64,000 bases of DNA from NCBI GenBank assembly GCA_037190225.1, contig JBBCJL010000019.1:1-64000 (forward strand), read 5' to 3'. The notes under the pieces were generated by a model. That model saw nothing but the letters and a program-made list of their open reading frames with translations, was not told where the DNA came from and made no database searches. This DNA comes from MKSF01 sp037190225 (lineage in GTDB: Bacteria > Bacteroidota > Bacteroidia > Chitinophagales > Chitinophagaceae). The position numbers and the translations under genes are program-made. This document shows positions 8,598 to 17,268 of the stretch, piece after piece. How positions within the stretch are numbered: the stretch's first letter is position 1; every line of letters begins with the position of its first letter.

Positions 8598-9473
8598 ATG
8601 GCGAAAGTAAAAGTAGGACTGGTACAGCATACCTGCACCGCAGACAAGGAGGAGAATCTGCAAAAAGCGATCAGGGGTGTAAGAGAGGCGGCACGTAAAG
8701 GCGCGCAGGTCGTATGTCTGCAGGAGCTTTTCACATCATTGTATTTTTGTGATGTGGAAGATTATGATAATTTTTTACTGGCAGAGGCCATTCCCGGTCC
8801 CAGCACGGATGCACTGAGCGCCGTAGCGAAGGAGCTGGGCGTGGTGATCATAGCCTCCCTGTTCGAGAAAAGGACGGAAGGGCTGTATCATAACACCTCC
8901 GCGGTGCTGGATGCAGACGGCGCTTACCTGGGCAAGTACAGGAAAATGCATATACCGGACGATCCCGCATACTACGAGAAATTTTACTTTACACCCGGAG
9001 ATACGGGTTATAAGGTCTTCAAGACCAGGTTCGCTACCATCGGTGTGCTGATCTGCTGGGACCAGTGGTATCCCGAAGCGGCCCGTATCACTTCCCTGAT
9101 GGGCGCGGAGATATTATTTTATCCTACCGCCATAGGCTGGGCTACCTCCCAGGATCCTGATACCAATACGGAGCAGTATAATGCCTGGCAGACCATACAG
9201 CGCAGCCACGCTGTGGCCAACGGCGTGCACGTGGTGAGCGTGAACCGTTGCGGCTTTGAGCAGGACGGCGCTATGAAGTTCTGGGGCGGCTCTTTTGTCT
9301 CCAACCCCTTCGGAACAATAATGTACAAGGCCTCCCACGAGGAAGAGGAAGTGGCCGTAGTGGAAATAGACACCAACGCTTCCGACCGCTACCGTACCCA
9401 CTGGCCGTTCTTGAGGGACAGGAGGATAGATTCCTACCAGCCTATAACCAAACGTTATATAGACGAAGATTAA
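8598..9473 (+). CDS. aguB: N-carbamoylputrescine amidase
   Basis: 291 residues, the normal family length. It is a nitrilase-superfamily enzyme that hydrolyses N-carbamoylputrescine to putrescine, CO2 and ammonia in the cytoplasm. Seen: the Glu-Lys-Cys triad at Glu43 (LQELF), Lys116 (KYRKMHIPDD) and Cys153 (GVLICWDQWYPEAAR), and the N-terminal VGLVQHTC strand. The motif ICWDQWYPEAAR and the pairing with agmatine deiminase downstream favour this substrate over other nitrilases. The start at MAKVKVGLVQ fits the fold. It is followed after 109 bases by aguA on the same strand; the gap contains a 10-bp inverted repeat. Confidence 0.93.
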   Translation: MAKVKVGLVQHTCTADKEENLQKAIRGVREAARKGAQVVCLQELFTSLYFCDVEDYDNFLLAEAIPGPSTDALSAVAKELGVVIIASLFEKRTEGLYHNTSAVLDADGAYLGKYRKMHIPDDPAYYEKFYFTPGDTGYKVFKTRFATIGVLICWDQWYPEAARITSLMGAEILFYPTAIGWATSQDPDTNTEQYNAWQTIQRSHAVANGVHVVSVNRCGFEQDGAMKFWGGSFVSNPFGTIMYKASHEEEEVAVVEIDTNASDRYRTHWPFLRDRRIDSYQPITKRYIDED

Positions 9474-9510
9474 AACCAGGACAGAAAAAATATTATTGAC
9501 AGATATATCC

Positions 9511-9558
9511 AATGTGATGTGAGTGTGGTTTTAAAATGTACTGCATTTACATCACATT
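9511..9558. promoter_or_regulatory. inverted repeat between aguB and aguA
   Basis: The arms aatgtgatgt (9511-9520) and acatcacatt (9549-9558) are exact complements with 28 bases between. There is no T run, so it is more likely an operator pair or an mRNA structure than a terminator. aguA starts 25 bases later. Confidence 0.45.
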
Positions 9559-9582
9559 CCTTTATAACATAAAGAAGTATTT

Positions 9583-10638
9583 ATGGCTTTTGAGATAAGA
9601 AATTCATTACCGGCTGCAGATGGCTTTTATTTTCCTGCAGAATGGGTAAAGCACAGTGCAACCTGGCTGAGTTGGCCTCATAAGGAAGCCTCCTGGCCGG
9701 GTAAGCTGGACGCGGTATATCCTGATTACTGCCGGTTCATAAAGGAAGTAACGCAGGGTGAAATGGTCCATATCAATGTGGCGGACAAGGCCATGCAGGA
9801 TTATGCAACGCAATGCCTGGCCGCTGAAGGAGTGGATCTTACAAGGGTGCGCTTCTTTATGCACCCTACCAACGATGCCTGGTGCAGGGATCATGGACCG
9901 GCATTTTTATTGCACAGGAACAAAGAGCAGGGCAAAGTGATCGTTGACTGGGGCTATAATGCCTGGGGCAATAAATATCCCCCGTACGACCTGGACGATG
10001 TGATACCCACAAGGATAGCGGAAGCTTACGGCATTCCCGTATACCACCCCGGTATCGTGATGGAAGGCGGATCGGTGGAATTCAATGATAAAGGTACGCT
10101 GCTGACCTCCCGTTCCTGTCTCCTGAATCCCAACCGTAACCCGCATCTGAGCCAGGGGGAAATAGAGACCTACCTGCATAACTATTACGGTGTGGAGCAG
10201 GTGCTGTGGGTGGATGACGGTATTGTAGGGGACGATACGGACGGGCATATTGATGATACCGTGCGCTTTGTAAATACCGATACGGTGCTCACCGTGGTAG
10301 AAGAGAACAGGCGGGACGAGAATTATGAGCTCCTGCAGGTGAACCTCAGGCAGTTGCAGCAGATGCGCCTTCCTGACGGTAAGCAACTGAACGTGGTAGA
10401 GTTGCCGATGCCGGACCCGGTGATCTATGAAGACCAGCGCCTGCCGGCCTCCTATGCCAATTTCTATATTGCCAACAGCGCAGTGATAGTGCCTACTTAC
10501 CGCTGCAGCAAGGATGATAAGGCGCTGGATATTATCCAGGCGCATTTCCCTGACAGGCGCGTGGTGGGTATCGACTCCACGGATATTATCTGGGGACTTG
10601 GCAGCTTCCACTGCCTGAGCCAGCAGGAGCCTGAATAA
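9583..10638 (+). CDS. aguA: agmatine deiminase
   Basis: 351 residues. It hydrolyses agmatine to N-carbamoylputrescine and ammonia, the step before AguB, so the two genes form the agmatine-to-putrescine route. Seen: the guanidino-group-modifying enzyme signatures WCRDHGPAF (100-108), VMEGGSVEFND, and DTDGHIDD, with the catalytic cysteine Cys344 in SFHCLSQQEP close to the C-terminus, as expected. The family motif before the cysteine is usually GGGNIHC; here it is GLGSFHC, the variant often seen in Bacteroidota. Length and start are normal. No arginine decarboxylase is in the window, so agmatine must come from elsewhere. Confidence 0.93.
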   Translation: MAFEIRNSLPAADGFYFPAEWVKHSATWLSWPHKEASWPGKLDAVYPDYCRFIKEVTQGEMVHINVADKAMQDYATQCLAAEGVDLTRVRFFMHPTNDAWCRDHGPAFLLHRNKEQGKVIVDWGYNAWGNKYPPYDLDDVIPTRIAEAYGIPVYHPGIVMEGGSVEFNDKGTLLTSRSCLLNPNRNPHLSQGEIETYLHNYYGVEQVLWVDDGIVGDDTDGHIDDTVRFVNTDTVLTVVEENRRDENYELLQVNLRQLQQMRLPDGKQLNVVELPMPDPVIYEDQRLPASYANFYIANSAVIVPTYRCSKDDKALDIIQAHFPDRRVVGIDSTDIIWGLGSFHCLSQQEPE

Positions 10639-10699
10639 TACCCGTTGCCACCGGGAGTGATCCCGTGCTCCGGCTTTACTGTAAAACAACCTTTCAGCT

Positions 10700-10748
10700 A
10701 TCCCGGGTTGTCCGTACCGGCTTGTACGCCCTGCGGATGACCCGGGAT
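10700..10748. terminator. imperfect hairpin between convergent aguA and exporter-fusion gene
   Basis: The arms 10700-10714 and 10734-10748 pair at 13 of 15 positions (core atcccgggt / acccgggat). It sits midway between two convergent stops, so it may serve both strands. T runs are weak on both sides. Confidence 0.5.
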
Positions 10749-10755
10749 GTTTAGG

Positions 10756-13700
10756 TTATAAGGCCGCTTCCGTACCATTGACGGCTGCCGGTTTGGTAAT
10801 GATAAACGTGTGATTGCTCAGGTTCCTGGAATAATTATGACAGGCCACGTGCGCGCCCTGTTGCTCAAAGAAGCGGATGGTCCGTGCCTTGCTTATAAAG
10901 TGCAGGGTATTGCGGGTCTTGTTGAAGCGCAGGATCCTGGTGGAGAACAATTCGGTCAGCCGGGTCTTTTCGTGCTTCTCCCGGTCTTCCTTTACGCCGT
11001 CCCGGAGAATCAGCATGCCGCCCGGCAGCAGGGCATCATAGCAGGTCTGTAATAAAGCGTCCTGCTCTTCGGGCAAGAGATAGTGCAGGGCATCCATTAA
11101 AAGGATGCCGTTACAGGCCCGGAGGGTCACCCGGGTAAGGTCGCCATGCCTGAAAGACAGGCCCTTTTCAAAATCATCCTTTGCCTCCCTGCTGTATAAT
11201 TCCCGGTATCTCCTGGTATTGAAGTAATAATTGTGTTGCGCGGTCGCTATTTTATCCTCATCATAATCTATGCCGATGAATTTCCTGCCAGGGGAGGACC
11301 AGTGCAGCATAAAGGTCATAAAGCCATAGCCGCAGCCCAGGTCGTAAAAACTGCCTTCCCGGGGCAGCAGGGTATGAAGCTGCTCATAATTATTTTCCAG
11401 CCGGGTCTTGATCCGGCAGTACCATTCCAGTACCGGCCCTTTGTATATATGGCTTTTTATCAGCGTTTCCCGGAAATAAGCAGGTGTCTCGTAACGGGTC
11501 TTATACTGCCGGTATCTTTGCCTGAACCATTGGGAAACGCGCTTTCTCCTGTCGGCCACTGTGTGTCCGAAATCCGGGTCGTCCCAGCGGATCTTGTCCT
11601 CCACATGTACATGTATATGCCCGTTCTTTAACAGGAAATCTCCTTTTTCCATCGTGTACTGAACGCCATGCAGCACCAGCGGCTGTATATCCATCTGCAG
11701 CTGTTCGGCAAGGTAAAAGGCCCCTTTCCTGAACTTACCTATTTTGTCAGTATAAGAGCGGGTGCCTTCCGGGAAGATAACAATGCTGTAGCCTTTATCT
11801 CTCATCATCCTGAGGTGGGCCAGCCCTTCTTCGGCGCCTTCGGCAGCAGGGTAATAGTCGGCCATGCGCACCAGCGGACCCATAACAGGAGATTTCCAGA
11901 CCCAGTCGGCGGTAATAAGGATCACTTTGGGATGCATGCTGGTCATAATAAGAATGTCCAGGAAAGAAGTGTGGTTGGCAATGTACACCGCTGGCTTTTT
12001 ATGGTAATCCTTATCGGTATAGTGATAGGTCTTGGTGACATTTCCCATGATGTTGATCAGCGAACGGATATACCTGCTGAGCAGGAAATGCACGATCTTC
12101 TTGCCGCGTTCCCTGCCCAGCGGGTTGAGGTAGACGAGCACCGCACCCACCAGGGTCAGCACCAGGCAGCCCACTACAAAGTAGGTGAACGCGAATATCA
12201 TCTTTGAAAAGCTCCAGAGCGTGAAGGGCATCAATCCTTTGTCTGCTCTTTTCTGTATGAACAGCCGGAACAGGAAAGGCTGCAGTACCTGGGAGATCAT
12301 CACCACGCAGGTGATGCCCAGTACGGCTATCAGCGCAATGCTTTTGAGGGCCGGATGCCTGGCAAAGATGAGCACACCCAGGCCTATGATAGTGGTAAGG
12401 GCACTTACATAGATGGCGGAGCGTGAAATAAGGATCTTATTGTGACCGGTCTTGTATTTCTCGATCAGGCCGTCCATCATGAAGATACAGTAATCATCAC
12501 CCAGCCCGAAGATAAGGGTGCAGATGATGATATTGACAATGTTGAACTCTATATGGAAAATACCCATGATGCCCAATATCCATATCCAGGAAATGGCCAT
12601 AGGCAAAAATGACATCAGCGCCAGCTCCAGCCTGCCGTACACGATAAGGAGCGCCAAGAAGACCAGCGCGCCGGAATAGAATACCAGGTTGTTGAAATCT
12701 TCCCTGATATAGCTGATAAGCGTTTCCGCGATGCTTTGCCGGTCAGTGATGATAAGGCCGGAATGGCTGCTGCCCAGGGCTTCCAGCACGGCTTTCCTGT
12801 TGTCGCTGGTGACCTTGATGGTCGTGATATAGGCTGTTGTGTCGCGGTAATTGCTGATATTGAGCGGCATCAGTGTCCTGAATTCGGCAAGGGCTGCTTC
12901 CGAATAGCTGAATTGTTTCTCCCTGACAAAATCTTTAAGAGGGGTCAGGGAGCCGGCATCCATTCCGGCCCGTCCGGCAGCCAGTGTGACCTGTTCCTGT
13001 ACATCGGCCATCCTGGCTTCGCTCCAGAAAGCTTCCCACCTTTCCTGTGCCCGCTGCCTTTCGGCTGCCGGCCTGATGAATACGGAGGGTTGTACAAACT
13101 GCTGTACCCACCCTTTCCGCTGCAGCGAATCGACAACGTGGGTAAGCGTCCCGGATCGTTCCAGCGCCTTATCCGCGTCCCGGTCCTTGCTGATGGCGTA
13201 GATGACACGCAGCGACTGGTCGGCATCCCGGTTGAAGGATGCTTCGGCACGGCGCATCTCATCACTCATATAGTTGAGCTGCATCAGGTCGCCTTCAAAC
13301 TTCACCTCCCCGGAAAAGTACCACAGCACAGGGGTAAGCAGGAAAATACCGATCACAAGGTATTTATTATTTTCCGGCTGCCACCGGGCCCATTTGTCTA
13401 TAAAGGTCGGCTTATGGGATGTGTCCGTCTGCTTCAGTCGCAGGTGATCTACGATATGGGGCAGGAAGACCAGGGTGAACAGGGAAGCCCCGGTGAGCGC
13501 CAGGCTGGCGAACAGCCCGACATCCTTCAGTACGGAAGCCTGTGCGAAGTTGAGGATAAAGAAGGCGCCGATCGTAGTGAACGCGCCGAGGCTGAGTGGC
13601 AGCGCCAGGGCCTGTACGTCTTCCCTGGAGGTGGTCTGCTCTCTTGCGTGGTTCAGGTAGTGGATGGAAAAGTCCAGGGCTATGCCCAGTATAACGGCTC

Positions 13701-14682
13701 CCACGCCCAGGGCCATGACCGCCAGTGTACCCTTAAAAAAGGAGAGCAGTCCCAGCGAGAACAGCATACCGAATACCACAGGCAGCATGAGCAGGAGGCC
13801 GGTCCGCTTCCTTTTGAAGATATACCATGTGAGGCTTACCAGCAGCACCACGGTAATGCTCAGTGTCAGGATCGTATCTTCCTGCATCTGCCGGGCATTA
13901 TCCGCGCCTATGAGGCCCCCGCTGAAATACTGCACATCGCATTGGGGATAGCGTGACAGAAAAATTTCCGTTGCGGTCCGCATGGCCTTATGCAGCTCCT
14001 GGTTACGTTTATTGTCGCTGCCGGCATACCGGGGTGTCAGGAAGAAGATAAGCTTGCTTTCGTCAGCGGTGAAGATGTGGTTGTCAACGATGCTGTATTG
14101 GCTGTTCTGGTGGAGGGCTGCAAATTTGGACAGCGCCAGGTAATTGAGGCCCAGGGGGTCCTGCGGCAAGGTCTGGCTGATAAAAGCGCCGGCAGGGGTC
14201 TGGAGCAGCTCTCTTTGCTTCTGGAAGTACGCCTGTATTCTTTCCGGCTGCAGCCTGGCGTCCAGCTCCCTGTAATCCTCATCTGTCAGGTAGAGGGGTA
14301 GGTAATCGCTGCTGAGCCGGTAGAGCGCCTGCTCATCTATGCCGGAGGGTTCGCTTTCGATGCTTTTTATATGAGGTCCGGCTATGCTGTCCAGCAGGCC
14401 TGCCAGCAGGCTTTGCAGCTGTATGATGCTGTCAGTGCCCAGGGAGAGGCTGTCCCTCCCCGAGATGTTGAGCACCATCTTTTCGCCCCCTTCCGTATGC
14501 TGCAGGTAATTGCTGAGCGAGGAGATCTTTTCATCCTGGGGGATGATCCGGTTGATGTCATTCTCATACCGGAGCCGGAGGGCTCCCGCGCCCAGCAATA
14601 CGGTAAGGATACCCAATAATATATACATAATGGCTTTCCGGGTTGCGAAAAAGTCATAGATGGTTGTAAAAATATAGCTCAT
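10756..14682 (-). CDS. trifunctional RND/MMPL exporter - acyltransferase - methyltransferase fusion
   Basis: 1308 residues in one uninterrupted frame. Seen in order: an RND-superfamily MMPL-type transporter of about 12 membrane segments (residues 1-850, with two large extracytoplasmic loops at about 35-270 and 455-660); a PlsC/LPLAT acyltransferase (about 870-1050) with the catalytic HX4D in ANHTSFLDIL near 903 and the FPEGTRS motif near 969; and a SAM-dependent methyltransferase (about 1100-1300) with the binding loop YDLGCGYGF near 1112 and LMDALHYLL as the post-motif. Known: proteins of this type accompany aryl-polyene/flexirubin and related lipid clusters in Bacteroidota. Here no ketosynthase, acyl carrier protein or other cluster gene is present. 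Inferred: acylation, methylation and export of a lipid-linked product. The AraC-type regulator begins its transcript 91 bases upstream on the same strand and could control it. Confidence 0.9.
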   Translation of the reverse strand: MSYIFTTIYDFFATRKAIMYILLGILTVLLGAGALRLRYENDINRIIPQDEKISSLSNYLQHTEGGEKMVLNISGRDSLSLGTDSIIQLQSLLAGLLDSIAGPHIKSIESEPSGIDEQALYRLSSDYLPLYLTDEDYRELDARLQPERIQAYFQKQRELLQTPAGAFISQTLPQDPLGLNYLALSKFAALHQNSQYSIVDNHIFTADESKLIFFLTPRYAGSDNKRNQELHKAMRTATEIFLSRYPQCDVQYFSGGLIGADNARQMQEDTILTLSITVVLLVSLTWYIFKRKRTGLLLMLPVVFGMLFSLGLLSFFKGTLAVMALGVGAVILGIALDFSIHYLNHAREQTTSREDVQALALPLSLGAFTTIGAFFILNFAQASVLKDVGLFASLALTGASLFTLVFLPHIVDHLRLKQTDTSHKPTFIDKWARWQPENNKYLVIGIFLLTPVLWYFSGEVKFEGDLMQLNYMSDEMRRAEASFNRDADQSLRVIYAISKDRDADKALERSGTLTHVVDSLQRKGWVQQFVQPSVFIRPAAERQRAQERWEAFWSEARMADVQEQVTLAAGRAGMDAGSLTPLKDFVREKQFSYSEAALAEFRTLMPLNISNYRDTTAYITTIKVTSDNRKAVLEALGSSHSGLIITDRQSIAETLISYIREDFNNLVFYSGALVFLALLIVYGRLELALMSFLPMAISWIWILGIMGIFHIEFNIVNIIICTLIFGLGDDYCIFMMDGLIEKYKTGHNKILISRSAIYVSALTTIIGLGVLIFARHPALKSIALIAVLGITCVVMISQVLQPFLFRLFIQKRADKGLMPFTLWSFSKMIFAFTYFVVGCLVLTLVGAVLVYLNPLGRERGKKIVHFLLSRYIRSLINIMGNVTKTYHYTDKDYHKKPAVYIANHTSFLDILIMTSMHPKVILITADWVWKSPVMGPLVRMADYYPAAEGAEEGLAHLRMMRDKGYSIVIFPEGTRSYTDKIGKFRKGAFYLAEQLQMDIQPLVLHGVQYTMEKGDFLLKNGHIHVHVEDKIRWDDPDFGHTVADRRKRVSQWFRQRYRQYKTRYETPAYFRETLIKSHIYKGPVLEWYCRIKTRLENNYEQLHTLLPREGSFYDLGCGYGFMTFMLHWSSPGRKFIGIDYDEDKIATAQHNYYFNTRRYRELYSREAKDDFEKGLSFRHGDLTRVTLRACNGILLMDALHYLLPEEQDALLQTCYDALLPGGMLILRDGVKEDREKHEKTRLTELFSTRILRFNKTRNTLHFISKARTIRFFEQQGAHVACHNYSRNLSNHTFIITKPAAVNGTEAAL

Positions 14683-14772
14683 CTGTTGGCGGCAAAATCT
14701 GCTGCAATTTACATGAATTAATTGAGTGACAATGTAAAATGAACGGAAAGCGGCGGCAATGATCCCGGGCTT

Positions 14773-15633
14773 TTATAGCAGGAGATCGCAGGGCTTGATG
14801 CCGGTTATCTTTTTGAAGGAGGTGCTGAAGTAGGCATGGCTGGCATAGCCCATTTCCATGGCCACCTCGTTGATGTTCATTTTCTTGCTGAGTATCAGCT
14901 CCTGTGATTTCTTGATCCGCTCAAATTCCCGGAACTCGTATATGGTCTTCCCGAACATGGCCTTGAAGCCCTTTTTCAGGTAGCACTCATTCATACCGCA
15001 GTGCCTGGCCAGCTCCCGGATGGTCAGCGGGGTGGTGAGGTTTTCCAGTATGATATCCTGGGCTTTGAGGATCTTTTCGCGCTCCACGCTGTTGTTAAGG
15101 AAGCCGCAGGCGGGGATGCTGTTGGATTCATCGGCGAGCATAAGGCCGTCCAGGGCGAACTTCAGCAGCGATACCGCATGCTGGAACTGCTGGAGGGCGG
15201 TTGTAAAATTGCCTTTATTATCCGGGTTCTTTATCAGGAAATCAAAATGTGCCCTGCTTTCCATCCGGAGCGAGTACGCCTGCTCAACGGGCTTGGAGAT
15301 GTCAAAGGGATAGCCTGATGCGGTCACAAGCGCAGCCCATTGCTCAAAGAACGCGGGCGGGAATGCGAGCTGGTACACGCTTTTATCCTTGTCGTTCAGC
15401 TTTTCATAGTCGGGCAGGTAAGTGAGCATGACACGGCAGCAGTCCGCGTCCGGGTAGTAGCTGAAGATGGCCTTCTCTTCCAGGCTCTGGGACGTTGGCG
15501 GAATGCTGATGTGGTGCCGCAGCAGCCTGACAGTCCCGGAAATAGCATACGCTCCGCTGCTCAGCACGGCGACCTGCTCATTGATGAGGCGCTCCAGTAA
15601 ATCTGCAGTAACGGATGTAGCTGTATGTTCCAA
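14773..15633 (-). CDS. AraC-family transcriptional regulator
   Basis: 286 residues. Seen: a C-terminal pair of helix-turn-helices from about 185 to 286 (LTIRELARHCGMNECYLKKG and INEVAMEMGYASHAYFSTSF), ending ITGIKPCDLLL in the usual place. The N-terminal 170 residues are an unassigned sensing domain, not a clear cupin. The start codon is TTG at 15633, the first start in frame after a very good promoter (-33 TTG at 15689-15687, 23-base spacer, TATTTTTG at 15663-15656). The gene ends 90 bases before the exporter-fusion start on the same strand, so that fusion is the most likely target or co-transcribed partner. Ligand is unknown. Confidence 0.87.
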   Translation of the reverse strand: MEHTATSVTADLLERLINEQVAVLSSGAYAISGTVRLLRHHISIPPTSQSLEEKAIFSYYPDADCCRVMLTYLPDYEKLNDKDKSVYQLAFPPAFFEQWAALVTASGYPFDISKPVEQAYSLRMESRAHFDFLIKNPDNKGNFTTALQQFQHAVSLLKFALDGLMLADESNSIPACGFLNNSVEREKILKAQDIILENLTTPLTIRELARHCGMNECYLKKGFKAMFGKTIYEFREFERIKKSQELILSKKMNINEVAMEMGYASHAYFSTSFKKITGIKPCDLLL

Positions 15634-15655
15634 TGCTGTTTTGTTGTTTTCTCTG

Positions 15656-15689
15656 CAAAAATAATCACTTTATGAGCGAGTGGCGTCAA
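15656..15689 (-). promoter_or_regulatory. promoter of the AraC-type regulator gene
   Basis: On the minus strand TTG (15689-15687) is followed by a 23-base spacer and TATTTTTG (15663-15656). Both elements and the spacing match the Bacteroidota consensus (TTG, 17-23 bases, TAnnTTTG). Confidence 0.65.
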
Positions 15690-15799
15690 CATAATGTAAA
15701 AACAATCTGACAAAACAGTTCCGGCGGTGCGGCTTCCGGAAAGGAAAAAACTTTAGGAAGAATCAGGCTGTATTACTTTTTAGATTGCCCGAAATAATT

Positions 15800-15807
15800 T
15801 ATTTTTG
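15800..15807 (+). promoter_or_regulatory. -7 promoter element before the 48-residue membrane peptide
   Basis: TATTTTTG is an exact TAnnTTTG match 34 bases before the ATG at 15842. The only upstream TTG (15785-15787) is 12 bases away, too near to be the -33 element. Confidence 0.55.
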
Positions 15808-15841
15808 CCCACAGTTTTAACCTTTCATAAAAATCAAGATT

Positions 15842-15988
15842 ATGACTTCTGTTTTATTGCAAAGCGCCTTTTATACATTCGGAAACGCTTTAGGAGGTTT
15901 TTCCGCCATCGCGCTGACGCTGATCTTTGTGATCGTCTGGATATGGGTAATGTTCAAATACCTGAACACATCTGATTTAAAAGGGTAA
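15842..15988 (+). CDS. 48-residue single-pass membrane peptide
   Basis: A short frame MTSVLLQSAF... ending SDLKG. Seen: one long hydrophobic helix (residues about 15-39, including AIALTLIFVIVWIWVMF) followed by a short polar tail. It has its own -7 element at 15800-15807 and a plausible 34-base distance to the ATG, and ends 14 bases before pdxH on the same strand, so it is probably the first gene of a pdxH transcript. I do not recognise a family. It could be a regulatory membrane peptide or simply a small conserved Bacteroidota protein. Confidence 0.6.
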   Translation: MTSVLLQSAFYTFGNALGGFSAIALTLIFVIVWIWVMFKYLNTSDLKG

Positions 15989-16002
15989 GACCGTTAAGTG
16001 GT

Positions 16003-16659
16003 ATGCACACGCTGTCACAACATATAGCGCAGATACGGGAAGACTACAGCCTGGCTACCCTCGATGAGAGCCTGGCGGGAGATGACCCGTTGGCCTTGTT
16101 TGAGAAGTGGTTCCGGGAAGCGGAGATCTCCGAGATCGCGGACGTGAATGCCATGTCGCTGGCTACCGTTGATGCCTCGCTCCAGCCCCATGTACGTACA
16201 GTGCTGCTGAAGGGCCTGGAAGACGGCGGCTTTGTTTTTTATACCAATTACGAAAGTGCCAAGGGCCGGGATATCAGTTTCTGCAATAAGGTTTCCCTGC
16301 TTTTCTTCTGGAAGGAGCTGCAGCGCCAGGTAAGGATAGACGGGGTGGCGGAAAGAGTGACAGCAGACCTTTCCGATGCTTATTTCCGGTCACGGCCGTT
16401 CGGCAGCCGCATAGGCGCCATAGCCTCTCCCCAGAGCCGTGAGATTGCGGCGAGGGATATACTGGAAAGCAGGATAGAGGAATTATTGAAACAGTACGGC
16501 GAAGACGATACGGTGCCGCGCCCTGCCCATTGGGGCGGATATATCGTATATCCCCGGAAGATGGAATTCTGGCAGGGACGTTCCAGCAGACTGCACGACA
16601 GGATTGTTTTTGAATCGGACGGGCCGCAAGCCTGGAAAAAATACAGAATAGCACCTTAA
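16003..16659 (+). CDS. pdxH: pyridoxamine 5'-phosphate oxidase
   Basis: 218 residues, the normal length. This FMN enzyme oxidises pyridoxine or pyridoxamine 5'-phosphate to pyridoxal 5'-phosphate, the last step of vitamin B6 synthesis and salvage. Seen: DVNAMSLATVD, HVRTVLLKG and FYTNYESAKG (FMN and substrate binding), SRPFGSRIGAIASPQS, and the C-terminal signature EFWQGRSSRLHDR; the chain ends WKKYRIAP where most members have RLAP. It follows the 48-residue peptide by 14 bases and precedes pyrR by 40. Confidence 0.95.
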   Translation: MHTLSQHIAQIREDYSLATLDESLAGDDPLALFEKWFREAEISEIADVNAMSLATVDASLQPHVRTVLLKGLEDGGFVFYTNYESAKGRDISFCNKVSLLFFWKELQRQVRIDGVAERVTADLSDAYFRSRPFGSRIGAIASPQSREIAARDILESRIEELLKQYGEDDTVPRPAHWGGYIVYPRKMEFWQGRSSRLHDRIVFESDGPQAWKKYRIAP

Positions 16660-16699
16660 TACAGGATTGCTATTTTTTTTTTATCGTTATTACAGAAAT

Positions 16700-17233
16700 A
16701 TGATGAAATCACTTTACAACCAGCAGCATCTTAAGATAACATTGGACAGGCTGACGGCAGAACTGGTAGAAAATCACAGGGATTTTTCCAATGCCGTGAT
16801 CATCGGTATGCAGCCCAGGGGGATCTACCTCGCGGACAGGATCGTACAGCTGCTGAAGGAGCAGCTGCCGGGGCGTAACATACAGTACGGTAAGCTGGAT
16901 ATCACCTTTTACCGTGATGATTTTAATACCAAGCCGGGAGAGCTGCATATCCCTACGGAAACCAGCATAGATTTCTCTCTCGACGGGAAGAATGTCATAC
17001 TGATAGATGATGTGCTGTACACCGGGCGGTCCATCAGGTCAGGCCTGGATGCCCTGCTGGATTTCGGGCGTCCGAAATCCGTTGAGCTGCTGGTGCTGAT
17101 AGACAGGTGGTTCAGCAGGGAAGTACCCATACAGCCGGATTATGTGGGCAAGACCGTGGAAAGCGCCACCGCCCAGAAAGTAAAGGTATTGTGGCAGGAA
17201 AATGACGGCAAGGACGAGGTGGTATTGCTGTAA
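16700..17233 (+). CDS. pyrR: PyrR-type uracil phosphoribosyltransferase / pyr regulator
   Basis: 177 residues from the ATG at 16700 (a second ATG follows at 16703). The frame is open to 16667, but that part is translated T-run sequence (LFFFYRYY) and is rejected. Seen: a type I PRTase fold with GMQPRGIYLA (residues about 36-45) and the PRPP loop VILIDDVLYTGRSIRS. Known: PyrR makes UMP from uracil and PRPP and, in Firmicutes, controls pyr attenuation by binding RNA; whether the regulatory role holds in Bacteroidota is not shown by sequence. It precedes pyrB by 35 bases, a common pyrR-pyrB arrangement. No clear attenuator hairpin is visible upstream. Confidence 0.93.
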   Translation: MMKSLYNQQHLKITLDRLTAELVENHRDFSNAVIIGMQPRGIYLADRIVQLLKEQLPGRNIQYGKLDITFYRDDFNTKPGELHIPTETSIDFSLDGKNVILIDDVLYTGRSIRSGLDALLDFGRPKSVELLVLIDRWFSREVPIQPDYVGKTVESATAQKVKVLWQENDGKDEVVLL

Positions 17234-17268
17234 TTATTAATAAACTTATTATTCCGAAAATATAAACG

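Noticed and set aside
12736..13956. 406-codon plus-strand frame inside the exporter-fusion gene
   Set aside because: It is antisense to transmembrane helices of a clear RND protein; rich in Gly, His and Gln, as usual for such shadows.
16667..16699. Upstream start for pyrR
   Set aside because: The extra residues are a translation of a T run and are not found in the family.
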